The notes under the pieces are model-generated. The model ran no database searches, was not told the DNA's origin, and was given only the letters and a program-made list of their open reading frames with translations. The position numbers and the translations under genes are program-made. DNA of 49,691 bases, from assembly GCF_024346055.1 (NCBI RefSeq), contig NZ_JAGQCH010000024.1, positions 1 through 49,691 on the forward strand, written 5' to 3'. The DNA is from Cyanobium sp. Cruz CV13-4-11. GTDB taxonomy: Bacteria; Cyanobacteriota; Cyanobacteriia; PCC-6307; Cyanobiaceae. Below are positions 8,044-14,358 of the stretch, piece after piece; the first letter of the stretch is position 1; the number at the start of each line of letters is the position of its first letter.

Positions 8044-8226
8044 TCAGCCATGGCATTCACAGCCACAGCCGGCGTGGCAGGGCTCACCGTTGGGGTGCCC
8101 CTTGGCACAGACCTCGCTGCAGAACAGCAGGGCGCCGTTGCGGAACGGGCTGTCCGCTTGCACCGTGCAGTGGCAGCCCGGGCAGGCGCACTGCATCGTG
8201 GCGGGTTTCTCCAGGGTCGCGTTCAT
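8044..8226 (-). CDS. smtA: SmtA-type bacterial metallothionein
   Basis: 60 residues with ten cysteines and several histidines: C-A-C-P-G-C-H-C near residue 13, L-F-C-S-E-V-C-A-K-G-H and G-E-P-C-H-A-G-C-G-C-E-C-H at the end. This is the arrangement of cyanobacterial SmtA, which binds zinc and cadmium in a four-metal cluster. ATG at 8226 is preceded by a good ribosome site (AAGGAGAGG, 8229-8237 on the minus strand). It faces the FAD oxidoreductase. No SmtB-type ArsR repressor is nearby. The frame is open upstream to 8304, but the added residues are Arg-rich and unlike the family. Confidence 0.92.
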   Translation of the reverse strand: MNATLEKPATMQCACPGCHCTVQADSPFRNGALLFCSEVCAKGHPNGEPCHAGCGCECHG

Positions 8227-8285
8227 GGCCTCTCCTTGCTCCGTACCGATGAACCCAGTCTGGTGCCGCCGGCGCCGGGGAGGAA

Positions 8286-8308
8286 CGGCTTGCCGTACTG
8301 ACAAGCCG
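8286..8308. repeat. Inverted repeat upstream of smtA
   Basis: Perfect 7-base arms CGGCTTG (8286-8292) and CAAGCCG (8302-8308) separated by nine bases lie about 60 bases upstream of the metallothionein start. It may be an operator or a 5' leader hairpin; the SmtB 12-2-12 pattern is not evident. Confidence 0.35.
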
Positions 8309-8498
8309 GACTGCTGGATCTATTAATGAATCAGAGGCCACGACCAGGGCAGCGCGAGCCCAGACCCTGCAACCGGCCCAAGGGCGCTCGATACGGGGCG
8401 CCCTTCTCATTGGGGATAAGGCCAGCGGTGACCATAAACCGAGGCGGCAAGGCCAGCTGAGCCACTTCTCTTAGAATGACCCTGGCTTCTGGGCATCC

Positions 8499-8786
8499 AT
8501 GCGCCTCGACGACCTGCTGGCTCAGGCTCCAAGGATCCGGGAGATCGCCACCGCGCACGGCGCCACCAATCTGGCGGCGTTCGGCTCTGTGGCCCGTGAT
8601 CAGGCCGGACCCGACAGTGATCTCGACCTCCTGGTGGACCTTCCCCCCCGCACCGGCCTGCTGGAGCGCATCGCCCTGAAGCTGGCCTTGGAGGACACGT
8701 TGCATTGCCGCGTGGATCTGATTCGCCGCCGCAATCTCAAACCAACCGCTCTGGCCTCTGCTGAGCGGGATGCGATTCCCCTGTGA
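8499..8786 (+). CDS. mntA: MntA-type nucleotidyltransferase antitoxin
   Basis: 95 residues of the minimal nucleotidyltransferase fold: F-G-S-V-A-R, then D-S-D-L-D-L-L-V-D (the GS-x10-DxD catalytic signature). MntA proteins neutralise the HepT RNase by adding AMP residues to it (type VII toxin-antitoxin). A TAGAAT -10-like element lies at about 8472. The stop overlaps the next gene as TGATG, so the pair is co-translated. Confidence 0.92.
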   Translation: MRLDDLLAQAPRIREIATAHGATNLAAFGSVARDQAGPDSDLDLLVDLPPRTGLLERIALKLALEDTLHCRVDLIRRRNLKPTALASAERDAIPL

Positions 8787-9118
8787 TGTCACCAAGGGAC
8801 CGTGATGCCCTGGCTGACATCCTGACCGCGATCCGTCGGGTTCAAGGCTTTCCCATCCCCGATCGCGAAACGTTCCTGGCCAGCGACGTTCTCCAGGACG
8901 CCGTGGTGCGCAATCTCGAGATCATTGGAGAAGCCACCAAGCGGCTGAGCGACAGTTGCCGCCAGCAACATCCGATGATTCCCTGGCGGGAGATGGCAGG
9001 GATGCGGGATGTGCTGATCCATGCCTATGACCGCGTGGACCTCGAGGAGGTGTGGATCACCCTGAGCGAGCAACTGCCTGCGCTTCTGGCACAGATTGAG
9101 CCTGTGCTCAGCGAGTGA
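8786..9118 (+). CDS. hepT: HepT-type toxin (HEPN RNase)
   Basis: 110 residues, all-helical HEPN fold (DUF86). The catalytic R-x4-H-x-Y motif is intact as R-D-V-L-I-H-A-Y near residues 75-82, so the RNase should be active unless AMPylated by MntA. ATG at 8786 overlaps the antitoxin stop (TGATG); GTG at 8783 is an alternative. The stop in turn overlaps a GTG start of the nuclease-like gene behind it (GTGA). Confidence 0.92.
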   Translation: MSPRDRDALADILTAIRRVQGFPIPDRETFLASDVLQDAVVRNLEIIGEATKRLSDSCRQQHPMIPWREMAGMRDVLIHAYDRVDLEEVWITLSEQLPALLAQIEPVLSE

Positions 9119-9733
9119 TCAGGTGGCCACTGATCGGTGCCGCTGCCCTCATCGCCGGGTGGTGCAGCGGCTTCTCCGTTGGCCTGGCGAAAGCTGAACA
9201 GCAGGCTCGCGCCACGGTGCTCTCGATCGGGGACAGCGACACCATCCGTGTGCTGCAGGGACAGCAGCGGCTCACGATCCGGCTGGCCTGCATCGATGCA
9301 CCGGAGATGGCGCAGGCTCCTGATGGTGCCAACGCCCGCCGCTATCTGCAGACCCGCTTGCGGCTGGGCTCCAGCGTGACCCTCAGGCCCCAGACGGTGG
9401 ATCGCTTCGGGCGCACGGTGGCGGAGGTGATTGGGGAGGTGAATCTGAACCTGGCGCTGGTGGAGGACGGCATGGCGTTTGCTTATCGGAAGTACCTGGG
9501 CCAGTGCGACGCCAGGGAGTATGTGGAGGCCGAATTCCGGGCTTCCCGCAGCCGCTACGGGGTGTGGAGGGTGCCGGGTGGGATCACCCGCCCCTGGGAC
9601 TTTCGAGGTGGCAGAACAGCAGGGCGATCAGCCAGCACTGCCGAATCGAATCCTGGTGCCGGAGGTTTCGCTGCCGTGGGATCGGCTCCTTTGCACGCGC
9701 CCAGGAGTTGCTGCGGCTTCTGCGCAGCAGTAG
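9115..9733 (+). pseudogene. Staphylococcal-nuclease-like gene, frameshifted and lacking its C-terminal motif
   Basis: GTG start overlapping hepT, an N-terminal hydrophobic signal, then an SNase domain with its active-site residues (D-S-D-T-I-R, I-R-L-A-C-I-D-A-P-E, D-R-F-G-R). After W-D-F-R-G-G-R-T-A (about 9620) homology to the intact paralogue at 38198 leaves the frame and resumes one frame back as F-R-C-R-G-I-G-S-F-A-R-A-Q-E-L-L-R (about 9665-9710). The paralogue's final Asp-rich excalibur-like motif is absent here. The starting frame runs on to 10203, antisense to a MerR gene, showing that the native end is lost. The catalytic domain might still be made. Confidence 0.65.
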
Positions 9734-9734
9734 T

Positions 9735-9763
9735 GCGCCCCCCACGGGGCGCCTTCCTGTTGG
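9735..9763 (+). terminator. Rho-independent terminator after the nuclease remnant
   Basis: Stem GCGCCCC (9735-9741) / GGGGCGC (9746-9752) with a 4-base loop, then CTTCCTGTTGG. It starts right after a TAG at 9731 and closely resembles the hairpin at 38075-38104, upstream of the nuclease paralogue. Confidence 0.6.
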
Positions 9764-9813
9764 CCATGGGGTCCTCACGATTCAGCGAAATCGCGACAAC
9801 GCAAGCCCACGGC

Positions 9814-10224
9814 TCAACGTTGCAGCTTGGACCCTCCGCAGTCCTGCCAGCTGCTGAGCAGACGTGCCAGCTCGTCTTTCATGGCGGCGAGCTCACCGAT
9901 CCGCAGGTTGATCGATTCCATCTTGGCCGCAATGCTGTCTTTCAGAACAGCGCAGTTGCAGACACCAGCTCGCCGCACTTCCAGGATCCTCGCCAACTCG
10001 GGAATCGAGACGTCCATCGCCCGCAGGGCTCGAATGATCGCCAGCTCAGCGAGATTCTCCTCATCAAACAATCGGTATCCACCTGCGGAGCGATCCTTGG
10101 GCTGGAGCAGGCCTTCATCGCAGTAATAACGGATCGTCTTCACCGGCAGGCCGGTGCGCCTGGCTACCTCGCCGATGCGAAGACTGGGAACAGGGCTTGC
10201 TGATTGGGATCCCTGGCGGGCCAA
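9814..10224 (-). CDS. MerR-family regulator, heavy-metal type
   Basis: 136 residues. N-terminal winged helix I-G-E-V-A-R-R-T-G-L-P-V-K-T-I-R-Y-Y, the R-Y-Y hallmark of MerR proteins, then a coiled dimerisation helix and a metal-loop-like A-G-V-C-N-C-A-V-L-K. The C-N-C spacing resembles metal sensors but differs from the longer CueR/ZntR loops, so the effector is open (Cu, Zn, Co or a redox signal). It is divergent from the small-protein run at 10378-11249, with a MerR-type dyad between them. Antisense to the run-on of the frameshifted nuclease. Confidence 0.88.
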   Translation of the reverse strand: MARQGSQSASPVPSLRIGEVARRTGLPVKTIRYYCDEGLLQPKDRSAGGYRLFDEENLAELAIIRALRAMDVSIPELARILEVRRAGVCNCAVLKDSIAAKMESINLRIGELAAMKDELARLLSSWQDCGGSKLQR

Positions 10225-10231
10225 GGCAAGA

Positions 10232-10245
10232 ACCCTCCACTGGGT
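10232..10245. promoter_or_regulatory. Candidate MerR operator dyad
   Basis: ACCC (10232-10235), six bases, then GGGT (10242-10245), in a stretch that reads CTACCCAGTGGAGGGT on the minus strand. MerR-family operators commonly have such ACC(C)-n-GG(G)T dyads within a long promoter spacer. It lies 8 bases upstream of the merR start and about 130 bases upstream of the divergent genes. Confidence 0.4.
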
Positions 10246-10377
10246 AGAAGCTTCACCAGCCTAGGAGGCGCCAGAAAAGCGAGGGAAGCTGGCCAAGAGT
10301 CTCCAGCAGTCGTGCGTTACTAGAGACATTCGCTAGGGTGGGAGCTCAGCAGGCCAGCCTGCGCTCGCACCCGTCCC

Positions 10378-10629
10378 GTGTCGATCCTTTCAAGTCCGTG
10401 GCCAGCTCGGGCGGCAGCCGCGATCGGAGCCAACCTCCTGTTCTCCGCCGCCGGCCTCGCCGCTCCAGCCGCCGGTTCTGGCGGCGTCCCGGCGATGTAC
10501 GCCACTCAGGCAGAAGCGGAGAAGGCCGCCAAGCTGCATTTCAACTGCACCGGGGCCCACAAGATGGGAGATCAGTGGATGCCCTGCGCCAAGCATGGTG
10601 GCGCCCAGGGCTCCTCGCACCCCCACTGA
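10378..10629 (+). CDS. Secreted DUF3721 protein
   Basis: 83 residues, GTG start. A hydrophobic N-terminus ending A-G-L-A-A-P-A-A suggests export. The mature part holds the DUF3721 motif: A-x-K-L-H-F-N-C-T-G-A-H-K-M-G-D-Q-W-M-P-C with a trailing H-G-G and H-P-H. Two Cys and several His flank G-A-H-K-M-G, a plausible metal-binding or redox site, but no function is established for the family. It opens a tight gene set with the next two genes (15-base and 3-base gaps), facing a MerR regulator. Confidence 0.75.
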   Translation: MSILSSPWPARAAAAIGANLLFSAAGLAAPAAGSGGVPAMYATQAEAEKAAKLHFNCTGAHKMGDQWMPCAKHGGAQGSSHPH

Positions 10630-10643
10630 GGCCAGGCACTCCC

Positions 10644-11048
10644 ATGGCCCAGTGCGGCGACAAGCCCAAGCGGATCGCTTTCGGGGTGGCGCCCCTGGGC
10701 ATCATCTCGATCGGCATCGTGCCGATGGGGGTGGTGAGCATCGGCGTCGTGCCGATGGGGGTGATCAGCATCGGGGTGGTGGGCATGGGTGTGCTCAATG
10801 CCTGCGTGGTGGGGATGGGGGTGGTGGTGGCCGGTGTCAGTGCCATGGGGATCTGGTCGCTGACCCCAGGCAGTGGCCATCAACACCACAGCAACGGGGC
10901 GGCGCAGCAACAGCTGCTGGCCTACCCGAGCCGGCAGGTGGCCCTTCAGAAAGCGCGTGAGCTGGGCTGCGAGGGCGTGCACGCCATGGGTGACCTCTGG
11001 ATGCCGTGCGCTGAGCATCCAACGCAACATTCCACACATCAACACTGA
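10644..11048 (+). CDS. Glycine-repeat membrane protein with a C-terminal DUF3721-like motif
   Basis: 134 residues. Residues 12-75 consist of a roughly 10-residue repeat built on G-V-V-S-I-G-V-V-P-M (five-residue sub-period G-[IV]-[IV]-x-[IM]), visible in the DNA as near-identical 30-base units (about 10684-10860). Residues 105-125 repeat the DUF3721 pattern of the preceding protein: A-R-E-L-G-C-E-G-V-H-A-M-G-D-L-W-M-P-C. His-rich stretches (H-Q-H-H-S, T-Q-H-S-T-H-Q-H) flank it. The repeats could form a membrane-associated solenoid or tightly packed helices. I know no named family for this fusion; function unknown. Confidence 0.7.
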   Translation: MAQCGDKPKRIAFGVAPLGIISIGIVPMGVVSIGVVPMGVISIGVVGMGVLNACVVGMGVVVAGVSAMGIWSLTPGSGHQHHSNGAAQQQLLAYPSRQVALQKARELGCEGVHAMGDLWMPCAEHPTQHSTHQH

Positions 11049-11051
11049 ACA

Positions 11052-11249
11052 ATGAAATCGATTCGCAACCTCAGCCTGGCCCTGATCTTTGCCCTCCTGG
11101 CATCCACGCCTGACGCCCTGGCCTGTGGCGGCGGCGGGTCAGGCAGCTATCGCAAACCAGCCCGGCCTGGCCAGCACCAGCATCAACACAGTCCGGCGGC
11201 GCCATCTTCTGAGAATGGATCCACAGCTCCTCAGCGCGCTCCCCAGTAG
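11052..11249 (+). CDS. Small secreted Cys/His-containing protein
   Basis: 65 residues. A clear signal peptide (M-K-S-I-R-N-L, then a hydrophobic core and A-L-A) is followed by C-G-G-G-G-S-G-S-Y, then P-G-Q-H-Q-H-Q-H and a Pro/Ser-rich tail. The Cys right after A-L-A could be a lipobox-like site, though the position -3 residue is atypical. The start is 3 bases after the previous stop. With its H-Q-H-Q-H run it fits a periplasmic metal-handling set; no recognised domain. Confidence 0.65.
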   Translation: MKSIRNLSLALIFALLASTPDALACGGGGSGSYRKPARPGQHQHQHSPAAPSSENGSTAPQRAPQ

Positions 11250-11269
11250 GAGCGTTTCAGGAGCTGTGG
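11221..11269. repeat. Long imperfect hairpin at the end of the small-protein operon
   Basis: Outer arms CCACAGCTCCT (11221-11231) and AGGAGCTGTGG (11259-11269), inner arms CGCTCC (11237-11242) and GGAGCG (11249-11254). It spans the last codons and the stop of the secreted protein. No T run follows, so it may act in transcript stability or as a weak terminator. Confidence 0.5.
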
Positions 11270-11285
11270 ATGACACTCTGAACAA

Positions 11286-11315
11286 ACGAGCTTCCGATCA
11301 GAAGCGGAAGCTCGT
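11286..11315 (-). terminator. Porin terminator with the stop codon in its loop
   Basis: Perfect 11-base stem ACGAGCTTCCG (11286-11296) / CGGAAGCTCGT (11305-11315) with an 8-base loop. On the minus strand it is followed by TTGTTC. The porin stop codon (complement of 11298-11300) sits inside the loop, so the 3' stem arm follows the stop and the 5' arm encodes the last residues. Confidence 0.7.
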
Positions 11316-12926
11316 CTTCACCAGTCCGCCGAACTGGCTGAAGCTTTCGCCCGAAGGTGTTGCCTGGCCAAGGGGGCGGCTGAGATAGATCAGAGCCGGT
11401 GTGATCGAGATGTTGTCAGTCACCTGGAACTTGTACCACCACTCCCACACATAGTTGCCGTCGTTCGGGGTTACGCCGCCGCTGAGCGCTGTAGCAAAGA
11501 CGGGTTGGGCCACAGCAAAGCCGAAGTCATTGCCCTTGGCGAACACATCGGTCCACTGCAGACCCACCATCCAGGACTGGCTGGTGCTGAGGCTGCCGCG
11601 GGGTTGGGGCGTGCTGTAGGTGGTGCTGTTGATTCCCCATCCGAGGCTCAGGGAAGGCAGCCATCCGCTGCGGAGCGGTTGCCAGAAGGCGCTCAGGCCC
11701 CATGCACTGGTTGAGGCATTGATGTTGTGATCGATCGCGCTGTGCGTGAACGGGGTGGTACCAGGCACGAACTGGGTCTCTGGTTGCACGTAGGTCCAGA
11801 TCGCAGCCAGACCCCACTGCTCCTGCTGATAGCCCAGCTGGACACTGCCGGTGGCGCCGGAATTCCTGTTGCCAAGACCACCGCCACCGTCCTCCACCGA
11901 AACACTGGGATTGCCGCTGTCGCCATTGGCGGCCACGTAGTTGGCACTGAGGCTGAAGCCGTTGCTCTGCCACCACAACCCTGCACCAGCGCCGAGATTC
12001 TTGCTGTAGGCCGCCGGCGCACCATTCACCGTCATCACATTGAGGATGGTGTCCGACGGATACACGCTGGGCCACAGCGCCAGCATGTCTTCCTGCCCCA
12101 CGCGGGCACCCAGGGTGGCCGTGAACCCACCACCGAGGGGCCATTGGTAGAAGAGCTTGTCGATGGAGACGACGTCGCCGCAGTCGGTTCCGGTCCCGCA
12201 ATCCTCTTCGAACGCCACTTCAAGCTCAGCCAGGCCGAGGGCATGCGGTTCACCACCAAAAACGCTTTGGCCGAAGTTGCCGGCCCGCAGGTTGGTGCGC
12301 AGCAGATCCTTGCCGTTGAAGCTGGTGTCGAAGGTCAGCTGCACGTCGTAGTTGAACGTGGTGGCACTGGGCAGGGGTACTGGCGTCCGTGGACGGCCCG
12401 TGAATTCATTCGGTGCCCGATTGACCGTGTTGGCCCCCGTGTTGATCGCCGATCCTGAGAAGGTATTGGCGCCCACCACAAACGTGGCCTGGCCGCTCAG
12501 CTTGGTGGTGGTGGAGAACCGGGTGGCCTCCAGCTCACCCACCTTGGCTTCGAGGCCATCGACGCGGCCGCGCAGCACGGCGAGTTCCTTCTCGAACTCG
12601 GCCATCAGGCGCTTCAGCTCGTCGGTCACCTCGGTGATCCGGTCGAGGCAGGCGTTCAGCAGGGCGGCGGCCTCGTAGCGGGTCATCGCCTGGCCACCCT
12701 TGAAGGTGCCGTTGGGATAGCCGGCGACGCAGCCGTAGCGCTCGATCAGGTTGGCCAAAGCCTGAAAAGCCCAGTCGCCCGGCCTGACGTCCGAGAACTG
12801 GGTGATGCTGGTGACCTGCTCCTGGCTGGCGTATCGGTTCACCCCCGCCATGTCGAGGTTCGCGGCGTGGGATGCCTGCGGAGCCGCCAGACCGAGAACG
12901 ATGAGCGTGGAACGCAGAGGAAGCAT
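11298..12926 (-). CDS. Iron uptake porin (SLH domain plus OprB barrel)
   Basis: 542 residues. Signal peptide ending Q-A-S-H-A; SLH domain around residues 30-95 (S-V/D-V-R-P-G-D-W-A-F-Q-A-L-A-N-L-I-E-R-Y-G and G-Y-P-N-G-T-F-K-G); a coiled coil about 100-135; then a 16-strand-type OprB/Som beta-barrel ending in aromatic F-R-F. Such porins are the major outer-membrane channels of cyanobacteria, anchored to peptidoglycan by the SLH domain; several carry iron. The start ATG at 12926 was chosen because the frame, though open to 14045, becomes Pro/Arg-rich noise antisense to hupE. Convergent with the DUF3721 gene set, divergent from hupE. Confidence 0.92.
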   Translation of the reverse strand: MLPLRSTLIVLGLAAPQASHAANLDMAGVNRYASQEQVTSITQFSDVRPGDWAFQALANLIERYGCVAGYPNGTFKGGQAMTRYEAAALLNACLDRITEVTDELKRLMAEFEKELAVLRGRVDGLEAKVGELEATRFSTTTKLSGQATFVVGANTFSGSAINTGANTVNRAPNEFTGRPRTPVPLPSATTFNYDVQLTFDTSFNGKDLLRTNLRAGNFGQSVFGGEPHALGLAELEVAFEEDCGTGTDCGDVVSIDKLFYQWPLGGGFTATLGARVGQEDMLALWPSVYPSDTILNVMTVNGAPAAYSKNLGAGAGLWWQSNGFSLSANYVAANGDSGNPSVSVEDGGGGLGNRNSGATGSVQLGYQQEQWGLAAIWTYVQPETQFVPGTTPFTHSAIDHNINASTSAWGLSAFWQPLRSGWLPSLSLGWGINSTTYSTPQPRGSLSTSQSWMVGLQWTDVFAKGNDFGFAVAQPVFATALSGGVTPNDGNYVWEWWYKFQVTDNISITPALIYLSRPLGQATPSGESFSQFGGLVKTSFRF

Positions 12927-12982
12927 GGAACAGAGTCTCCTGAGCACCGCCGGGCCGGCGGCTTGCTCGAAATAATCACCCA

Positions 12983-13013
12983 TGTCTCCACCAACTCGCG
13001 AGCACTGGAGACA
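12983..13013. promoter_or_regulatory. Inverted repeat in the porin/hupE intergenic region
   Basis: Perfect 7-base arms TGTCTCC (12983-12989) and GGAGACA (13007-13013), 17 bases apart, lie 57 bases upstream of the porin start. No Fur or Zur consensus is visible in this 284-base divergent region, so a different regulator may act on the porin. Confidence 0.3.
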
Positions 13014-13210
13014 ACGGTCATGGTTTGGACACCACAGCCAGGCCGTCCCTCCCGGCCTCGGTTTCGTCCCTCGCGAAGTTGCTCGCCATCGGCCTTGTTC
13101 CTGGCAGCTCCTCTGGGCGCCAGTGGATGCCCTGCTCCGAACACCCCCATTAGGGGCACGCCTGGGGCCCGGGTGACAGATCCTGGATGGAATGCAGCTG
13201 CCTGAGATTG

Positions 13211-13810
13211 ATGGCTCGAACCAACTGGCCATGGACCTTGCTGGCCTGTGTCGCCCTGGCCCTGGCGCCGATGGCTGCCTGGGCCCATGCCGATCCGCAC
13301 CCCGGTGGTGGGTTCGTGGCCGGCTTGCTTCACCCCATCTCGGGCCTCGATCACGTGGTGGCGATGGTGGCCGTGGGTCTCTGGGGGGCAGTGCTAGGCC
13401 CGCCGGCCTTGTGGGTGCTGCCGGTGGCGTTTCCGATGGTGATGGCTTTCGGAGGGCTGCTCGGCCTTCTGGGCGTTCCGATTCCGGGGGTGGAGATCGG
13501 CATCGCCGCCTCGGGCATGGTGATGGGCCTGATGGTGCTGTTCGAGCTGAAGCCGCCGCTCTGGTTGGCGGCGCTGATCGTCTCCGCCTTTGCGGTGTTC
13601 CACGGCCATGCCCACGGCGCTGAACTGCCCGCCGGCAGCAATGCCCTCCTCTACAGCCTGGCTTTTGTGATCGCCACCGGCCTGCTGCACCTGCTGGGGA
13701 TCCTGCTGGGCGAGACGCGCCGCTGGCCCGGTGGCCGGCGCTTTGTGCAGGGGGCCGGTGGGGTCGTGGCGCTGATCGGGTTCTTTTTCCTCGAGCAGGC
13801 CCTGCGGTGA
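13211..13810 (+). CDS. HupE/UreJ-family nickel/cobalt transporter
   Basis: 199 residues. A signal-like first segment ends A-W-A-H-A-D-P-H-P, followed by the family motif H-P-I-S-G-L-D-H-V-V-A-M and five further hydrophobic segments, with a second metal motif H-G-H-A-H-G-A-E between segments. HupE proteins are inner-membrane Ni2+ or Co2+ permeases. ATG at 13211 is preferred over upstream GTG-type starts at about 13187. Its stop overlaps the next gene as GTGA, so the two are coupled. No riboswitch was recognised upstream; hydrogenase or urease genes are absent from the window, so the metal's use is unknown. Confidence 0.88.
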   Translation: MARTNWPWTLLACVALALAPMAAWAHADPHPGGGFVAGLLHPISGLDHVVAMVAVGLWGAVLGPPALWVLPVAFPMVMAFGGLLGLLGVPIPGVEIGIAASGMVMGLMVLFELKPPLWLAALIVSAFAVFHGHAHGAELPAGSNALLYSLAFVIATGLLHLLGILLGETRRWPGGRRFVQGAGGVVALIGFFFLEQALR

Positions 13811-14358
13811 TCGCACCCTTCGCCCACCTCAACGCCACCGGGTTCGGGCCGTGGGCTGATGGCATGGCTCGGCTGTTCCTGGAGCCCACGGAGCTGCTGT
13901 TGGTGATTGGCCTGGTGCTGCTGGGCGTGCAGGCCAACCGCGCTGTCAGCAATCGCCTGCCCTTGCTGCTGCCGCTGGCCTGGCTCCTGGGGGGCCTGAT
14001 CGGCCTGCGCCTGCCATCGCCCCTGCTGCTGGCCGTTGTCTGCACAGGCCTGTTGGCGGCCCTGGGTTTGCTGGTAGCCCTCGGTCTGCGGCTGCGACAG
14101 GCGCTGCTGCTGCCGCTCGCTGCTGGCCTGGCGGGGCTGTTCGCCCTGGTGGCGGGATCGGCCCTGGCCGGTCATTCAGGAGCGATGGCGGCCCTGCTGG
14201 GGGAGGCCATCGCCATTGCCTTCTTGACCACCCTGCTCAGCCAGCTGCTGGCTCCTCCTCATCCGTGCTGGCGGGACATCGCCATTCGGGTGGGCGGCAG
14301 CTGGATCACCGCTGCCTCCCTGCTGATGCTGGGCTGGCTGGTCCGCCATCCGCAGTAA
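13807..14358 (+). CDS. Membrane protein coupled to hupE
   Basis: 183 residues, GTG start overlapping the hupE stop. About six hydrophobic segments, no His-rich motif; L-L-V-I-G-L-V-L-L-G-V-Q begins the conserved-looking core. Its size and position suggest a second HupE/UreJ-like component that works with the upstream permease, but the H-P-x-x-G-x-D-H signature is missing. The last 100 bases are overlapped by the truncated ArdC frame on the other strand. Confidence 0.7.
   Translation: MIAPFAHLNATGFGPWADGMARLFLEPTELLLVIGLVLLGVQANRAVSNRLPLLLPLAWLLGGLIGLRLPSPLLLAVVCTGLLAALGLLVALGLRLRQALLLPLAAGLAGLFALVAGSALAGHSGAMAALLGEAIAIAFLTTLLSQLLAPPHPCWRDIAIRVGGSWITAASLLMLGWLVRHPQ

Noticed and set aside
9734..10203. 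C-terminal run-on of the 9115 nuclease frame
   Set aside because: Antisense to the MerR gene and past the terminator; a result of the frameshift.
12927..14045. Long upstream extension of the porin frame
   Set aside because: Pro/Arg/Ser-rich, antisense to hupE and its partner, and it precedes a perfect signal peptide start at 12926.
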